Shown: positions 19,153-29,108 of the stretch, piece after piece | Layout: each line of letters opens with the position of its first letter | Numbering within the stretch: position 1 is the stretch's first letter | Source: Maribacter stanieri | GTDB taxonomy: Bacteria > Bacteroidota > Bacteroidia > Flavobacteriales > Flavobacteriaceae | NCBI RefSeq assembly: GCF_900112245.1 | Contig: NZ_FOYX01000002.1 | Span: 372,001-436,000 of the forward strand | DNA: 64,000 nt | Direction of reading: 5' to 3' | Translations under genes and position numbers: made by a program | Notes under the pieces: model-generated | The model's database searches: none | What the model saw: only the letters and a program-made list of their open reading frames with translations | Told to the model about the DNA's origin: nothing

Positions 19153-22100
19153 TTATTTAAAAATAGCACTTGTTAATGCAACTGGAGAAAGCTCTTTACC
19201 TTCTTCTCCTTTAAAAGTGATGTAATAAGGTCCGTCACTAGAAACTGTACCAGTTATTGGTAAAGTAAACATTGTACCTTGTGAACCTTCTGGCTGAGCA
19301 GTTAATCTGCCCTTACCTACTACAGGGCCATCTACTGTATTTTCGTGAATTTCAAAATCAAAATACATCGTTGGTGGCGCTTGCCATCCTGCAGTTAACG
19401 AAACAGACTTTACGTTTTTCAATGACATATTCTCTAACATGAACCATCCGGATGATTTACCGATCAATAAAAGGTCCATACCACCAAATTGCATTGCTTG
19501 CATTCCGTCCACTTTAACTTGATCATTAAACTTTACCGTACTGCTAGGTATTGCAATAGATTTAGAACCTGTTAAAGGAATAGTTCCTTCAGCACCTGCA
19601 TCTGTATAACTAGCTGTAATTACCAACATGTTACCTGGCGCAGACGATTCTGCCGTTATAGTACCTTTTGCTGGTAATGATCTTTCTTCCTTATCGTCTC
19701 CGTTTAAAGAAAGAATATATAAAGCAATCTGTCTAGATTCATCTGATGTTATATTAGGGTGAGCTGGCATAGTCACTTCTCCCCAAACTCCATTACCACC
19801 AGTTTTAATCTTACCTTGTAGATACTTTAAAGCATCACGACGCTCTTTATATTTAGCTGCCACATCCTTATAATTAGGTCCAATAGATGCTTCTGCCTCT
19901 TTATGGCAAGTTTTACAATCCATGGCCTGTGTCAAAGCTTTACCTGTTACAGCTGCAGAAACTTGTTGATGCCCCATATTCATGGCAACCTTATCCATAC
20001 CTTCTAAATAATCTACACTTACAAAAATATTGCTTGGATCTATTTCCGTTCCGTCTGGATCAGTAACCGAAACATCGTATGCAATTTTTTGACCTGGCAA
20101 ATAAAACGCCGGTGTACTTCCCCCTAGAGATATAGCAACTTCTGGTCTTGAATTACCTGTTACAATACTTGTACTTTCGCTAATTGCTTCTGCACCTTTA
20201 TCATCAGAAACGGTAACTTTTAATTTATAAACCCCAGCATCTGCATACGTATAGCTAACATTAGGCTCTGTTGTTTCTTTAGTATCTCCATTACCAAAAT
20301 CCCACATATATTTAATGGCATCGTCCTCACGGTCATTTGCATCAATTTGTGCATTTACGGCTAAAGGTGTTTTTCCAGCAGTTTTATCCACAGTAATGGA
20401 ATTAATTAATGGAGGTCTATTACCACCGTTAAATTCAATATAACCCAAAGCAGAATTCGCATTTTGCGAGAACCAACCACTACCGTATTCCAATAGATAA
20501 ATTTTTCCGTTAGGTCCAACTTCCATGTCAATTAAGTTATTGACCTTAACATTAGGAGCAAATGGTTCCATTTTATTGAAATCTCCATTCTTATCTAAAT
20601 GTACCGCGAACATCCATCCACGCATCCAATCATATATAATAACCTTACCATCATAATAGCTTGGTAGCTTTTCATCACCTTCAAACATATCTGAATAGTA
20701 AGTAGGTCCTGCCATAGCATTTCTACCACCTGTAGCTGTTTGTGGAAAAGCTTGTGATTCATCATACGGGTAATAAACATACGCTGGCATAGCCGGTGGT
20801 AGTTCTGTTAACCCCGTATTATTTCTAGAAGTATTCATTGGCTTTTCCGGATCAAAAGCTGGTCCGCTTTCCCCAGTTTCATAATTATATGCTTTATAAG
20901 CAAAATTGTCACCAATAAACAAAGGCCAACCAAAATTACCTGCCTTTTTTGCTTGGTTCATTTCATCATATCCTTTTGGACCCCTAGTACTTAAACTATC
21001 TGCTCTTGCATCTGGACCAACATCTCCCCAATACACATATCCTCTTTTCATATCAACAGATATTCTATACGGATTTCTATGACCCATGGTATAAATCTCA
21101 GGTCTAGTTTTGTCTGTACCTACTGCAAATAAATTTCCTTCAGGAATATCGTACGTTCCATCTTCCTTCACTTTTATTCTTAAAATCTTACCACGAAGGT
21201 CATTGGTATTACCAGAAGAACGTCTAGCATCGTACTGCTCATGACCTGGAGTATCGTTCAATGGTGCAAAACCATTATTTACATACTTTGCATCTTTCTC
21301 ATTAAACGGAGTTGAGTTATCTCCCGTAGATAAATAAAGCAAATTATCTGGTCCAAAAGCAATTGAACCACCTGTATGACAACAAATTTCGCGTTGACTA
21401 TCTACATCTAAAATAACTTGTTCAGATGCTACATCGAATTTGCCATCTGTAAATTTAAATCTAGATAAACGGTTTACCCATTTATCTCCTGTTGGTGCAT
21501 AGTACAAGTATATCCAATGATTATTTGCAAAATCAGGATCTTTTTGTAATCCCATTAATCCTTCCTCCGCATTTACACCTGGTGTATTAAGGGTTTTTGC
21601 ATACACATCAAGTTTTAGAACTTCAGTAAGTTCTTTTGACTCGTTATTATATAGCATTACCTCTCCCCTACGTTGAGCTACTAAAACATCTCCGTTTGGA
21701 AGTACCGCCATTTCCGTAGGTTCAAAAAACTGACCTTCGCTTAACGTAACTTTTGCAAAACGATCAGCATCTGGTGGAATTTGAGATGCTACTTTAGAAT
21801 AATCTAAGTTTAAGTTTTCGCCAATGGCATATTCAATTCCTCCTAAAAGGTGCTTTAAAAATAAGTCTTCAGAAAAACTCTCATCGGTATGTCCGCCACC
21901 AGTATAAAATGCACGTCCGCCATCAAAATCATGATACCAAGCTATTGGATGAAAATCTCCATTCTCACCACCTTCATATGATTTCTCATCTAAGGTCATA
22001 ACCACATTTACATCTGGATTGATGTTCTTGTAATTGTATAATTCATCTGTTCTGTTCCAAATAGTATCCGTAAAGAATTCAGTTGCTTTAAAGTTTTTGT

Positions 22101-22548
22101 CTTTAATTATGAAATCTGCTGTTGGTGTACCGCTTGGGTGACTTAAAAACTGAGCTCCCGCTAGGTCATTGTACCAACCCCAATCATATTCAGTATCTGC
22201 TGCAGCATGTATACCTACATAACCACCACCAGCTTGAATGTAGCGCTCAAAAGCAGCTTCTTGGTATTGATCTAAAATATTACCTGTTGTACTCAAGAAA
22301 ATTACAGCAGAATATTCTTTAAGATTTTCATCGGTAAATAATTCTGCGTTCTTTGTTGTATCTACGGCAAAACCGTTTTCACTACCTAACTTTTGTATTG
22401 CTGCAATACCTGCCGGTATAGATGCATGCTTAAAAGCCATGGTTTTAGAGAAAACTAAAACTTTAGCTTCTCCTTCTCTTTTATTGCCACCACATGAGAC
22501 AATAATAAGCGCAAAGCCCAAAAGCAGCGCATTGAAGATTTTTTTCAT
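19153..22548 (-). CDS. Multidomain lipoprotein: ThuA, PQQ-type sugar dehydrogenase, PKD, cytochrome c, carbohydrate-binding-like end
   Basis: 1131 residues. A lipoprotein signal ends in the lipobox IVSC. A ThuA-like domain follows (about 30-240, KTMAFKHASIPAGIAAI, GGYVGIHAAADTEYDWGWY). Next is a glucose/sorbosone dehydrogenase propeller (about 250-710, AEEGLMGLQKDPDF, EICCHTGGSIAFGPDN, GHRNPYRISVD). A PKD domain follows (about 725-810, YMWDFGNGDTKETTEPNVSY). A class I cytochrome c has its heme site CKTCH at C878-C881-H882 and a probable Met ligand in GEVTMPAHPN. The last 170 residues resemble a CBM6-type beta-sandwich. It probably oxidises a sugar at the cell surface and passes electrons to its own heme. 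Monocistronic. Confidence 0.88.
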   Translation of the reverse strand: MKKIFNALLLGFALIIVSCGGNKREGEAKVLVFSKTMAFKHASIPAGIAAIQKLGSENGFAVDTTKNAELFTDENLKEYSAVIFLSTTGNILDQYQEAAFERYIQAGGGYVGIHAAADTEYDWGWYNDLAGAQFLSHPSGTPTADFIIKDKNFKATEFFTDTIWNRTDELYNYKNINPDVNVVMTLDEKSYEGGENGDFHPIAWYHDFDGGRAFYTGGGHTDESFSEDLFLKHLLGGIEYAIGENLNLDYSKVASQIPPDADRFAKVTLSEGQFFEPTEMAVLPNGDVLVAQRRGEVMLYNNESKELTEVLKLDVYAKTLNTPGVNAEEGLMGLQKDPDFANNHWIYLYYAPTGDKWVNRLSRFKFTDGKFDVASEQVILDVDSQREICCHTGGSIAFGPDNLLYLSTGDNSTPFNEKDAKYVNNGFAPLNDTPGHEQYDARRSSGNTNDLRGKILRIKVKEDGTYDIPEGNLFAVGTDKTRPEIYTMGHRNPYRISVDMKRGYVYWGDVGPDARADSLSTRGPKGYDEMNQAKKAGNFGWPLFIGDNFAYKAYNYETGESGPAFDPEKPMNTSRNNTGLTELPPAMPAYVYYPYDESQAFPQTATGGRNAMAGPTYYSDMFEGDEKLPSYYDGKVIIYDWMRGWMFAVHLDKNGDFNKMEPFAPNVKVNNLIDMEVGPNGKIYLLEYGSGWFSQNANSALGYIEFNGGNRPPLINSITVDKTAGKTPLAVNAQIDANDREDDAIKYMWDFGNGDTKETTEPNVSYTYADAGVYKLKVTVSDDKGAEAISESTSIVTGNSRPEVAISLGGSTPAFYLPGQKIAYDVSVTDPDGTEIDPSNIFVSVDYLEGMDKVAMNMGHQQVSAAVTGKALTQAMDCKTCHKEAEASIGPNYKDVAAKYKERRDALKYLQGKIKTGGNGVWGEVTMPAHPNITSDESRQIALYILSLNGDDKEERSLPAKGTITAESSAPGNMLVITASYTDAGAEGTIPLTGSKSIAIPSSTVKFNDQVKVDGMQAMQFGGMDLLLIGKSSGWFMLENMSLKNVKSVSLTAGWQAPPTMYFDFEIHENTVDGPVVGKGRLTAQPEGSQGTMFTLPITGTVSSDGPYYITFKGEEGKELSPVALTSAIFK

Positions 22549-22592
22549 ACGTTATTTGTTGTTGTTTAGTTGATTTAAGAATTGATAAAAAT

Positions 22593-22629
22593 AGGGCGTG
22601 CATCTGTATTTACCAATACTTTACGCCCT
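22593..22629. promoter_or_regulatory. Inverted repeat in the divergent promoter gap
   Basis: AGGGCGT (22593-22599) pairs with ACGCCCT (22623-22629), and a second small stem GTATT/AATAC lies within the loop. It sits in the 126-bp gap between the divergent ThuA-dehydrogenase and YdeI-like genes. It lacks a T-run, so an operator or RNA structure is more likely than a terminator. Confidence 0.3.
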
Positions 22630-22674
22630 AAAGATTGTATTTTTATGATAAATTAATAGCTATTTTAAAGAATT

Positions 22675-23271
22675 ATGTTAGAAATACCCGAGTTATATTT
22701 CAAAAATGATATTGAATTTAAAGATTGGTTACATAATAATCATTATTTGGATACAGGTATTCATCTAATTTTCTATTCTGTAGCACATGAAAATGAAAGC
22801 ATGCGCTGGGAAGAAGCTGTACAAGTAGCCCTCTGTTATGGATGGATAGATAGTACGGTTAAAAGTTTGGGTGATGGTAAACGAAGACAATATTTTTGCA
22901 AACGAAAACCCAAAAGCGTTTGGAGTAGAGTTAACAAGGACTATATAAAAGAACTAAAAGCAACTAATAAAATGCATGCTGCAGGTTTAGCTGCTATTAA
23001 AATTGCTAAACAAAATGGTTCGTGGAGCTCTTTAGACGATGTTGAAAACGGAGTGATTCCAGAAGAATTGCAAATCGCTTTCGACAAAAATCCGGTTGCG
23101 TATTCCAACTTTACAAATTTTACACGTAGCCAACGCAAAAGCTATCTTTATTGGCTTAACCAAGCAAAACGTCAAGAAACGCGTACTAAAAGGGTTAAAG
23201 AAATCATTCATCACTCGGCTGAAAATATAAAATACAGAGATGGTGGTGGTTGGCAATCTGCCAAAAAATGA
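22675..23271 (+). CDS. YdeI/OmpD-associated family protein
   Basis: 198 residues, cytosolic. The conserved core of the YdeI/OmpD-associated family is visible: RWEEAVQVALCYGWIDSTVK, RRQYFCKRKPKSVWSRVNK and the C-terminal YLYWLNQAKRQETRTKR. Proteins of this family are also annotated as bacteriocin-protection proteins, but the molecular role is unclear. The gene stands alone, divergent from the ThuA-dehydrogenase gene. A small AT-rich stem (CATTCTT/AAGAATG, 23293-23313) follows the stop without a T-run. Confidence 0.82.
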   Translation: MLEIPELYFKNDIEFKDWLHNNHYLDTGIHLIFYSVAHENESMRWEEAVQVALCYGWIDSTVKSLGDGKRRQYFCKRKPKSVWSRVNKDYIKELKATNKMHAAGLAAIKIAKQNGSWSSLDDVENGVIPEELQIAFDKNPVAYSNFTNFTRSQRKSYLYWLNQAKRQETRTKRVKEIIHHSAENIKYRDGGGWQSAKK

Positions 23272-23413
23272 ATTTAATACTGCATTAGTAAGCATTCTTT
23301 AAATTGAAGAATGAATCATTGTCTATGCACTAATTCCTAAATGATATCAAAACTGAATCAAAAAATTTCCACTTATTCTTTTTAACTTCCCATTGCTAAA
23401 TTTCTTTACTATT

Positions 23414-24838
23414 ATGAGATTACCAATTAAAGGGAAAATCGTCGCTCTCACTTTATTTATTGCACTTGTTAGTTGTAATGAAAAAAAGCCAGTTTCATTT
23501 GATGTACTTATTAAAAACGGAAGGGTAATTAATTTAGAAGATGGCACTATCTCTGTATCAAACATCTTCATCAACAACAATAGAATTACTAAAATAACTA
23601 CTGATGCCTCGTTAAGTAATGTTGAAGCAAAAGCCACTATAGACGCTACTGGGAAATACATAGTACCGGGCTTTTGGGACAACCACACGCATTTTAGAGG
23701 TGGTGATTCTTTAATTGATGTGAATAAGAATTTTTTAAAACTTTTTATGGCGAACGGAATTACAACTGTTCGTGATGCAGGGGGAGATCTTACCTCTTCC
23801 GTTTTAGAATGGCGAAAAGCAATTGCTAACAATGAATTGGTAGGTCCTAAAATTTTTACATCAGGACCAAAAATTGATGGTCCCAATGGTACATGGGCAG
23901 GCTCTTTAGAGGTTGATAATGAAGAAGATATCACCAATGCGTTAGATTCTTTAGAAGCCATACCATCAGATTTCGTGAAAATTTATGATAGCCGTATTTC
24001 TGGAGCTAATTATATAAAAACAATTGAGGAGGCAGAAAAAAGAAATTTGATTACCTCTGGTCATATGCCTTTTACTGTTGAACTAGATGAAACAATAGAC
24101 GCCGGTATTGATGCTGTAGAGCATTTATATTATATTATGAAAGGGAGTTCTGCGAATGAAAAAGAGATTACCCAACAATTGATAAAAAAGGAAATCGGAT
24201 TTTGGGATGCCATGCCCCTACTTCAATCATCTTATTCAGATTCCACGGCTCTGGCAACATTTACCAATTTAAAAGAGCATAATGTCTTTGTGGTACCTAC
24301 ACTTCATATTGGCAGGGTTTTAAGCTATTTAGATGAAGTAGACCATTCTACAGACGATTACCTAAAATATATGTCCACCGGAATTCAACAAACCTACAAG
24401 GGTAGAATTGACCGCGTTAAGAATGCAACGGTCAAGCAAGTTGCCGACCGTAAAGCTTTAGACCAATTTTTTGGCAAACTCGCCTATAAATTAAGTGAAA
24501 ACGGAGTTTATCTTTTGGCAGGTTCAGATAGTGGTGCTTACAACAGTTACACTTATCCCGGTATTTCGTTACACAAAGAATTGGAAGCTATGGTGAATAT
24601 AGGAATGTCACCACTGAACGCGCTTAAAACTTCTGCATATAACGGAGCTAAATTTTTAAAACAAGATGAAGATTACGGAACTATTTCTGAAGGCAAAATT
24701 GCAGATATTGTTTTATTAAACAGTAATCCGCTAGAGGATATAAAGAATACTCAAGACATTTTTATGGTGTTGTCTAACGGAAATCAACACAACAAATCTG
24801 ATTTAAACCATCTTTTAAATTCTGCCATTGTCAACTAA
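23414..24838 (+). CDS. Lipoprotein amidohydrolase (imidazolonepropionase-like)
   Basis: 474 residues from ATG 23414 (MRLPIKGKIVALTLF); an upstream TTG in frame adds only spacer. The signal ends at a lipobox, ALVSC. It is a metal-dependent TIM-barrel amidohydrolase. The first metal pair is in DNHTHFRGG, a likely metal-bridging lysine in DFVKIYD, histidines in SGHMPFT and AVEHLYY, and the last aspartate in AGSDSG. Family members act as exported peptidases or cyclic-amide hydrolases; the substrate is unknown. A second amidohydrolase starts 13 bp downstream, so the pair is probably an operon built from a duplication. Confidence 0.86.
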   Translation: MRLPIKGKIVALTLFIALVSCNEKKPVSFDVLIKNGRVINLEDGTISVSNIFINNNRITKITTDASLSNVEAKATIDATGKYIVPGFWDNHTHFRGGDSLIDVNKNFLKLFMANGITTVRDAGGDLTSSVLEWRKAIANNELVGPKIFTSGPKIDGPNGTWAGSLEVDNEEDITNALDSLEAIPSDFVKIYDSRISGANYIKTIEEAEKRNLITSGHMPFTVELDETIDAGIDAVEHLYYIMKGSSANEKEITQQLIKKEIGFWDAMPLLQSSYSDSTALATFTNLKEHNVFVVPTLHIGRVLSYLDEVDHSTDDYLKYMSTGIQQTYKGRIDRVKNATVKQVADRKALDQFFGKLAYKLSENGVYLLAGSDSGAYNSYTYPGISLHKELEAMVNIGMSPLNALKTSAYNGAKFLKQDEDYGTISEGKIADIVLLNSNPLEDIKNTQDIFMVLSNGNQHNKSDLNHLLNSAIVN

Positions 24839-24851
24839 ACCAACTACCAAA

Positions 24852-26096
24852 ATGAAATCAATATTTTTTATTTTTCTTTTCACCACTTCCATATGTTTTA
24901 GTCAAACACTCTTAAAACCAGACCGTGTTTTTGATGGCAATGAAATGCACGATAATTGGGTGGTATTGGTAGAAGGAAATATGGTAATATACACTGGTAA
25001 AGCAAACAGTGTAACATTACCCAATAACACTACTGAGGTTGATCTACCGGGCACCACTTTAATGCCAGGTATTATTGAAGGTCACTCGCATGTGCTGTTA
25101 CACCCTTATAACGAAACCGATTGGAATGATCAAGTTCTAAAAGAATCACCAGTAGAACGTGCTGTTAGAGGCACGGTTCATGTGAAAAATTCACTTTTAG
25201 CAGGAATAACCACTATGCGTGATTTAGGTGCTGAAGGTGCTGGATATACAGATGTTTATTTAAAGAAAACCATTGATAACGGTATTATTGACGGACCACG
25301 ATTATTAGTTGCCGGACCTGCAATTGTAGCCACAGGTGCATACGGACCAAAAGGTTTTCATGATGGGGTTACGGTGCCCTTAGGTGCTGAACCTGCTAGC
25401 GGAGTGGACCAATGCATTGAAACCGTACGTAGACAAATGGGAAATGGGGTTGATCTTATTAAAATTTATGCCGATTACCGTTGGACGACCGGTGCGGATT
25501 CTCAACCTACTTTTCTACAAGAAGAAATTGATGTTATGGTCGCTACTGCAAAAAGCGCGGGTAAATATGTTGTTGCACACGCAGGTACCCCAGAAGGTAT
25601 GAGAAGAGCAATACAAGGTGGAGTTGAAACTATTGAGCATGGAGATGGTGGCACATTAGAAATCTTTAAGATGATGAAAGAAAAAGGAATAGGCTTATGC
25701 CCTACCCTTGCCGCTGGCGATGCCATTACACAATACCGAGGATGGAACAAAGCTACCGACCCAGAACCGGAACGCATTCAACAGAAACGTAAATCTTTTA
25801 AAACAGCTCTAGAATCTGGTGTACAAATTGTTTTTGGTGGCGATGTAGGTGTTTTTACCCATGGTGAAAATTATCGTGAAATGGAGTTGATGGTAGACTA
25901 TGGCATGAAACCAATAGACGTATTAAAATCTGCTACTTCCGGTAACGCTTCTATGTTTCACCTAAATCAACTTGGTCAGTTACAAAAAGGCTTTCTAGCG
26001 GATATTATTGCTGTGAAAGGCAATCCCGTTAAAGACATCACTACTATGAAAAATGTCTCATTTGTAATGAAAGATGGTGTTGTTTATAAAGAGTAG
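24852..26096 (+). CDS. Exported amidohydrolase (Xaa-Pro dipeptidase/imidazolonepropionase-like)
   Basis: 414 residues from ATG 24852 (MKSIFFIFLFTTSICFSQ). A frame extending upstream overlaps the previous gene and is not used. A type I signal peptide replaces the lipobox of its neighbour. Metal motifs are EGHSHVLLH, LIKIYADYR, VAHAGTPEG, IEHGDGG and GGDVGVFTHGE. The set matches the exported amidohydrolases that include Xaa-Pro dipeptidases of the imidazolonepropionase-like group. It shares the whole fold with the preceding gene but the two are clearly diverged, so different substrates are likely. It is followed by a convergent DUF998 gene 22 bp away. Confidence 0.86.
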   Translation: MKSIFFIFLFTTSICFSQTLLKPDRVFDGNEMHDNWVVLVEGNMVIYTGKANSVTLPNNTTEVDLPGTTLMPGIIEGHSHVLLHPYNETDWNDQVLKESPVERAVRGTVHVKNSLLAGITTMRDLGAEGAGYTDVYLKKTIDNGIIDGPRLLVAGPAIVATGAYGPKGFHDGVTVPLGAEPASGVDQCIETVRRQMGNGVDLIKIYADYRWTTGADSQPTFLQEEIDVMVATAKSAGKYVVAHAGTPEGMRRAIQGGVETIEHGDGGTLEIFKMMKEKGIGLCPTLAAGDAITQYRGWNKATDPEPERIQQKRKSFKTALESGVQIVFGGDVGVFTHGENYREMELMVDYGMKPIDVLKSATSGNASMFHLNQLGQLQKGFLADIIAVKGNPVKDITTMKNVSFVMKDGVVYKE

Positions 26097-26117
26097 TTTC
26101 TAGGTAATTTGGTTAAG

Positions 26118-26756
26118 TTAGCTACCTAAAACGCTTTTAGTACTATTCTTGATTTCTAACGCAGTTGAAACCATAAATGTAATAAATGAAGTCTCAATTA
26201 TGCGCTGTAACAAACCACGATAACCAGATTCTGGATTAGATATTAATACAAAAATAAATATGCCGCTAACAATTGCCGTAGCAAAGGTAATTTGGGATAA
26301 ACGGTGATGAACCTCAAATTTCTTTAAACCTAGACCTATAGCCAACATGCAAAAAGGAAGAAAAATATAGGTTAAAGAAGCTGCCGCATTATGTATTAAC
26401 TGAGAGTCACTAGACATCATAATATTAGTTGGGCATCCGGCATCACAAGGAAATAAGCCCACTAATATTGTTCCTAGACCATAGAAAATAGCGAGTCCAA
26501 TAAATCCTGCTTTAATCCATCTTGAATTTTGTAAATATTTTGGTGCACTGAAACAAAAAATTGCAGTTAAAATTCCACTAGGAACGTAGCCTAAATACTG
26601 TAAATATTTACCGTACTGTGTATTTGATGCAAATGATTCGCTAATGTATTGACTTACGATACTATAATCTTCAATTAATAACGGACCAATTATGGCTGCA
26701 ATAGCAAATAAGCCTACTCCTAAAATTCCGATGTACGCTACTAATTTATTACTCAT
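26118..26756 (-). CDS. DUF998 membrane protein
   Basis: 212 residues with six hydrophobic helices. The DUF998 features are the early ISESFAS after helix 1, LVGLFPCDAGC in the middle loop and SLTYIFLPFCMLAIG in helix 4. The family has no established activity. The gene is convergent with the amidohydrolase pair and 57 bp downstream of the sterol-desaturase-family gene on the same strand. Confidence 0.8.
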   Translation of the reverse strand: MSNKLVAYIGILGVGLFAIAAIIGPLLIEDYSIVSQYISESFASNTQYGKYLQYLGYVPSGILTAIFCFSAPKYLQNSRWIKAGFIGLAIFYGLGTILVGLFPCDAGCPTNIMMSSDSQLIHNAAASLTYIFLPFCMLAIGLGLKKFEVHHRLSQITFATAIVSGIFIFVLISNPESGYRGLLQRIIETSFITFMVSTALEIKNSTKSVLGS

Positions 26757-26813
26757 TTGAATCTATGGGTTGGTTGTATGCTTGTTTGACGATAGAAAGC
26801 AAATTTTGTTACG

Positions 26814-27713
26814 CTACATATCTACTTTGTTCGATTCTTCCCATGCTTTTCGAAGATCAGAAGACAATATACTACTACCATCATGACGCCAACCTGGTGG
26901 TTTTATTAAGTATCTAAATCTATTTTTGATAGATGTTTTTGATGTAAAAAAATCGCTTAACATTTTAAACCATTCTGCGAAGGCAATTTTTAGTGGGTTA
27001 TAGGTATCTATATTAGTTACCAATCCGTAAACCGGTTTTTCTACTTCGGGTTCAAAAGTGCCAAAAAATCTATCCCAAATGATAAAAATTCCTGCATGAT
27101 TTCTATCTAAATACTGAGGATTAGTTGCATGGTGTACCCTATGGTGGCTTGGTGTATTAAAAATACCCTCAAACCACTTGGGCATCTTCTTAATCATTTC
27201 GGTATGTATCCAGTACTGATAGATTAAACTAACGGACATCTGAACTAAAACCATTACTGGGTGAAAACCAATGATAATCAATGGAATCCAGAAGATAAAC
27301 GTGTAAAATCCACCAGACCATGATTGCCGTAATGCTGTGCTTAAATTATAGTGTTTAGAGGAATGATGCACTACATGGCTAGCCCAAAAAAATCTGCTCT
27401 CATGACTAATTCTGTGAAACCAATAATAGCAAAAATCTTCTGCAAAAAGTAAGATTAACCAAGACCACCAGGCAAAAGGGATTTCAAAGACATGGTAAAA
27501 ATTATATAGCAAGTAAAACAAACCTAACGCTATGCCTTTGGTGACCAAACCAATAGCAACGTTCCCTAAACCCATAAGTATAGAGGTGCCCGCATCTTTA
27601 AACTCATAATTTTCAAGCTTAATTTTTACCGTAAGAATCACTTCAAGTATTACGGTTGCCGCAAAAAAAGGAATGGCGTAGTGTATTAAGTTGGGGATTT
27701 CCGGAACTTGCAT
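26814..27713 (-). CDS. Sterol desaturase / fatty-acid hydroxylase family protein
   Basis: 299 residues with several membrane helices and the three histidine clusters of the di-iron hydroxylase superfamily: HRISHE, HVVHHSSKHYN and HRVHHATN. Such enzymes use O2 to hydroxylate or desaturate lipid chains at the membrane. Candidates include carotenoid, ornithine-lipid or sphingolipid hydroxylation, but the substrate is not readable. DUF998 lies downstream on the same strand and may be co-transcribed. Confidence 0.87.
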   Translation of the reverse strand: MQVPEIPNLIHYAIPFFAATVILEVILTVKIKLENYEFKDAGTSILMGLGNVAIGLVTKGIALGLFYLLYNFYHVFEIPFAWWSWLILLFAEDFCYYWFHRISHESRFFWASHVVHHSSKHYNLSTALRQSWSGGFYTFIFWIPLIIIGFHPVMVLVQMSVSLIYQYWIHTEMIKKMPKWFEGIFNTPSHHRVHHATNPQYLDRNHAGIFIIWDRFFGTFEPEVEKPVYGLVTNIDTYNPLKIAFAEWFKMLSDFFTSKTSIKNRFRYLIKPPGWRHDGSSILSSDLRKAWEESNKVDM

Positions 27714-27808
27714 GGTTTCTAATTAGTCTTCTTTAAAGATAAAGATTAATTATAAATAGAGCAGTTTATCACTTATAAGAGCACTAATTAAATCTGTGAG
27801 CTCCCAAG

Positions 27809-28441
27809 TTATTGTTTTATTCGCTTTTCTATTTCAAGGGCCCGTTTATAAAATTTCCTGAAATCTTCTTTATTATATTTTGCCCTCATTGCAGAAAGAA
27901 CTTCAGACAGACTTAAGCTGCACCAATCCCATAACATTGTATCAAAATTGTAAGCATACATTTGCTTTTCTATCTCTTTACGTATGGCATTTACTTCTTC
28001 TTTTGTAAAGTCGTTATTAATTAATTGTACCAAGCAACGTTCTTCATTCTCTTTAGTAAATTCGGTATCTAAATAGGGTTCTAACAGCCAATCCCAGTTC
28101 CAGCTATGTGGAATTATTTCTATATTATGGACTTCTGAAAATTGCTTTAACACTTCTTTTTTTTCTGATGTAATAAAGACAATATCATTTTTGACATAGA
28201 TTTTACATACTCCAAATTCTATAGACATCGCATCAATATCACTTGCTAAAATTATTCCTGTCGGATATACAATAGAAGGTTCAAAAGGATAATCGGTTAT
28301 TTCTATTTCATTTTCTCTAACTTCAGATTTACCGATACCGCAAAGCAGTCTTTTTAAACTAAAAGCATTCTTGGAAACACTAACGCCCGTTAAAGGTTTA
28401 GAGCTATTGAAACTGAATATGTTTTTAAGATAATTGATCAT
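27809..28441 (-). CDS. Protein of unknown function
   Basis: 210 residues from the ATG at 28441 (MINYLKNIF). An upstream TTG in frame would overlap the VOC gene and is less likely. No family is recognised. The protein is soluble, with a mixed alpha/beta start (TGIILASDIDAMSIEFG, KNDIVFITSEKK) and a helical, charged C-terminal half (FTKEEVNAIRKEIEKQMY, FRKFYKRALEIEKR). It lies 25 bp after the VOC gene on the same strand and may be its operon partner. Confidence 0.6.
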   Translation of the reverse strand: MINYLKNIFSFNSSKPLTGVSVSKNAFSLKRLLCGIGKSEVRENEIEITDYPFEPSIVYPTGIILASDIDAMSIEFGVCKIYVKNDIVFITSEKKEVLKQFSEVHNIEIIPHSWNWDWLLEPYLDTEFTKENEERCLVQLINNDFTKEEVNAIRKEIEKQMYAYNFDTMLWDWCSLSLSEVLSAMRAKYNKEDFRKFYKRALEIEKRIKQ

Positions 28442-28466
28442 TCTTAATGCTCTATAAACGTAAAAG

Positions 28467-28865
28467 CTATTTCTCTGCAACAGGCTCTAATAAATCCCAC
28501 ATATTTCCATATAAATCTTTAAAGACAGCAACCATACCATAAGGCATCTTTTCTGGTTCTCTAAAAAATTTCACCCCTTTTTCAACCATCTTATAATAGT
28601 CTCTCCAAAAATCATCAGTATATAAAAATAGAAATACCCTGCCACCTGTTTGGTTTCCAACTCGTGACTCTTGTTCCTCGTCATCTGCTTTCGCTAACAC
28701 TAGAGAACATTCATTAGCTCCTTTTGGTGAAACTATTACCCATCTTTTACCATCTCCTAAATTAGTGTCTTCTACAAGTAAAAAATCTAATTTTTTAGTA
28801 TAAAACTCTATGGCTTTATCATAGTCATCTACTACTAACGCTATTCGTGCTATTGATTGTTTCAA
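28467..28865 (-). CDS. VOC-family (glyoxalase-like) protein
   Basis: 132 residues forming two beta-alpha-beta-beta-beta units of the vicinal-oxygen-chelate fold (RIALVVDDYDKAIEFYTKKL and the C-terminal AVFKDLYGNMWDLLEPV). Such proteins are metal-dependent isomerases or dioxygenases, or metal-free binders of antibiotics. Its function is not resolved. It is the first gene of a probable two-gene unit with the unknown gene downstream. Confidence 0.8.
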   Translation of the reverse strand: MKQSIARIALVVDDYDKAIEFYTKKLDFLLVEDTNLGDGKRWVIVSPKGANECSLVLAKADDEEQESRVGNQTGGRVFLFLYTDDFWRDYYKMVEKGVKFFREPEKMPYGMVAVFKDLYGNMWDLLEPVAEK

Positions 28866-29108
28866 AATGTGTTTATTTAATACATAATAAAAATACCGTT
28901 TATTAATTAGTTGTTACCATAAGACACTTCTATTGAACAAACAGATATCCACAACCTCCATAATTGCCATATTCGCAACAAACTAGCTTAATTTCATAAA
29001 TAATTTAATTAACACTATTGTTTAACATAATTTTAATGAAATATTAACAACACAATTCTACTTTTAGCAAGAATAATTCAACAACCACTTTATTAAACAA
29101 TTTAATAA

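Noticed and set aside
23347-23961. Antisense frame of about 200 codons over the first amidohydrolase
   Set aside because: It overlaps a strong lipoprotein amidohydrolase gene and shows no domain.
26097-26128. Terminator between the amidohydrolase and DUF998 genes
   Set aside because: TAGGTA and TACCTA can pair, but the stem is short, with a 16-base loop and no T-run.
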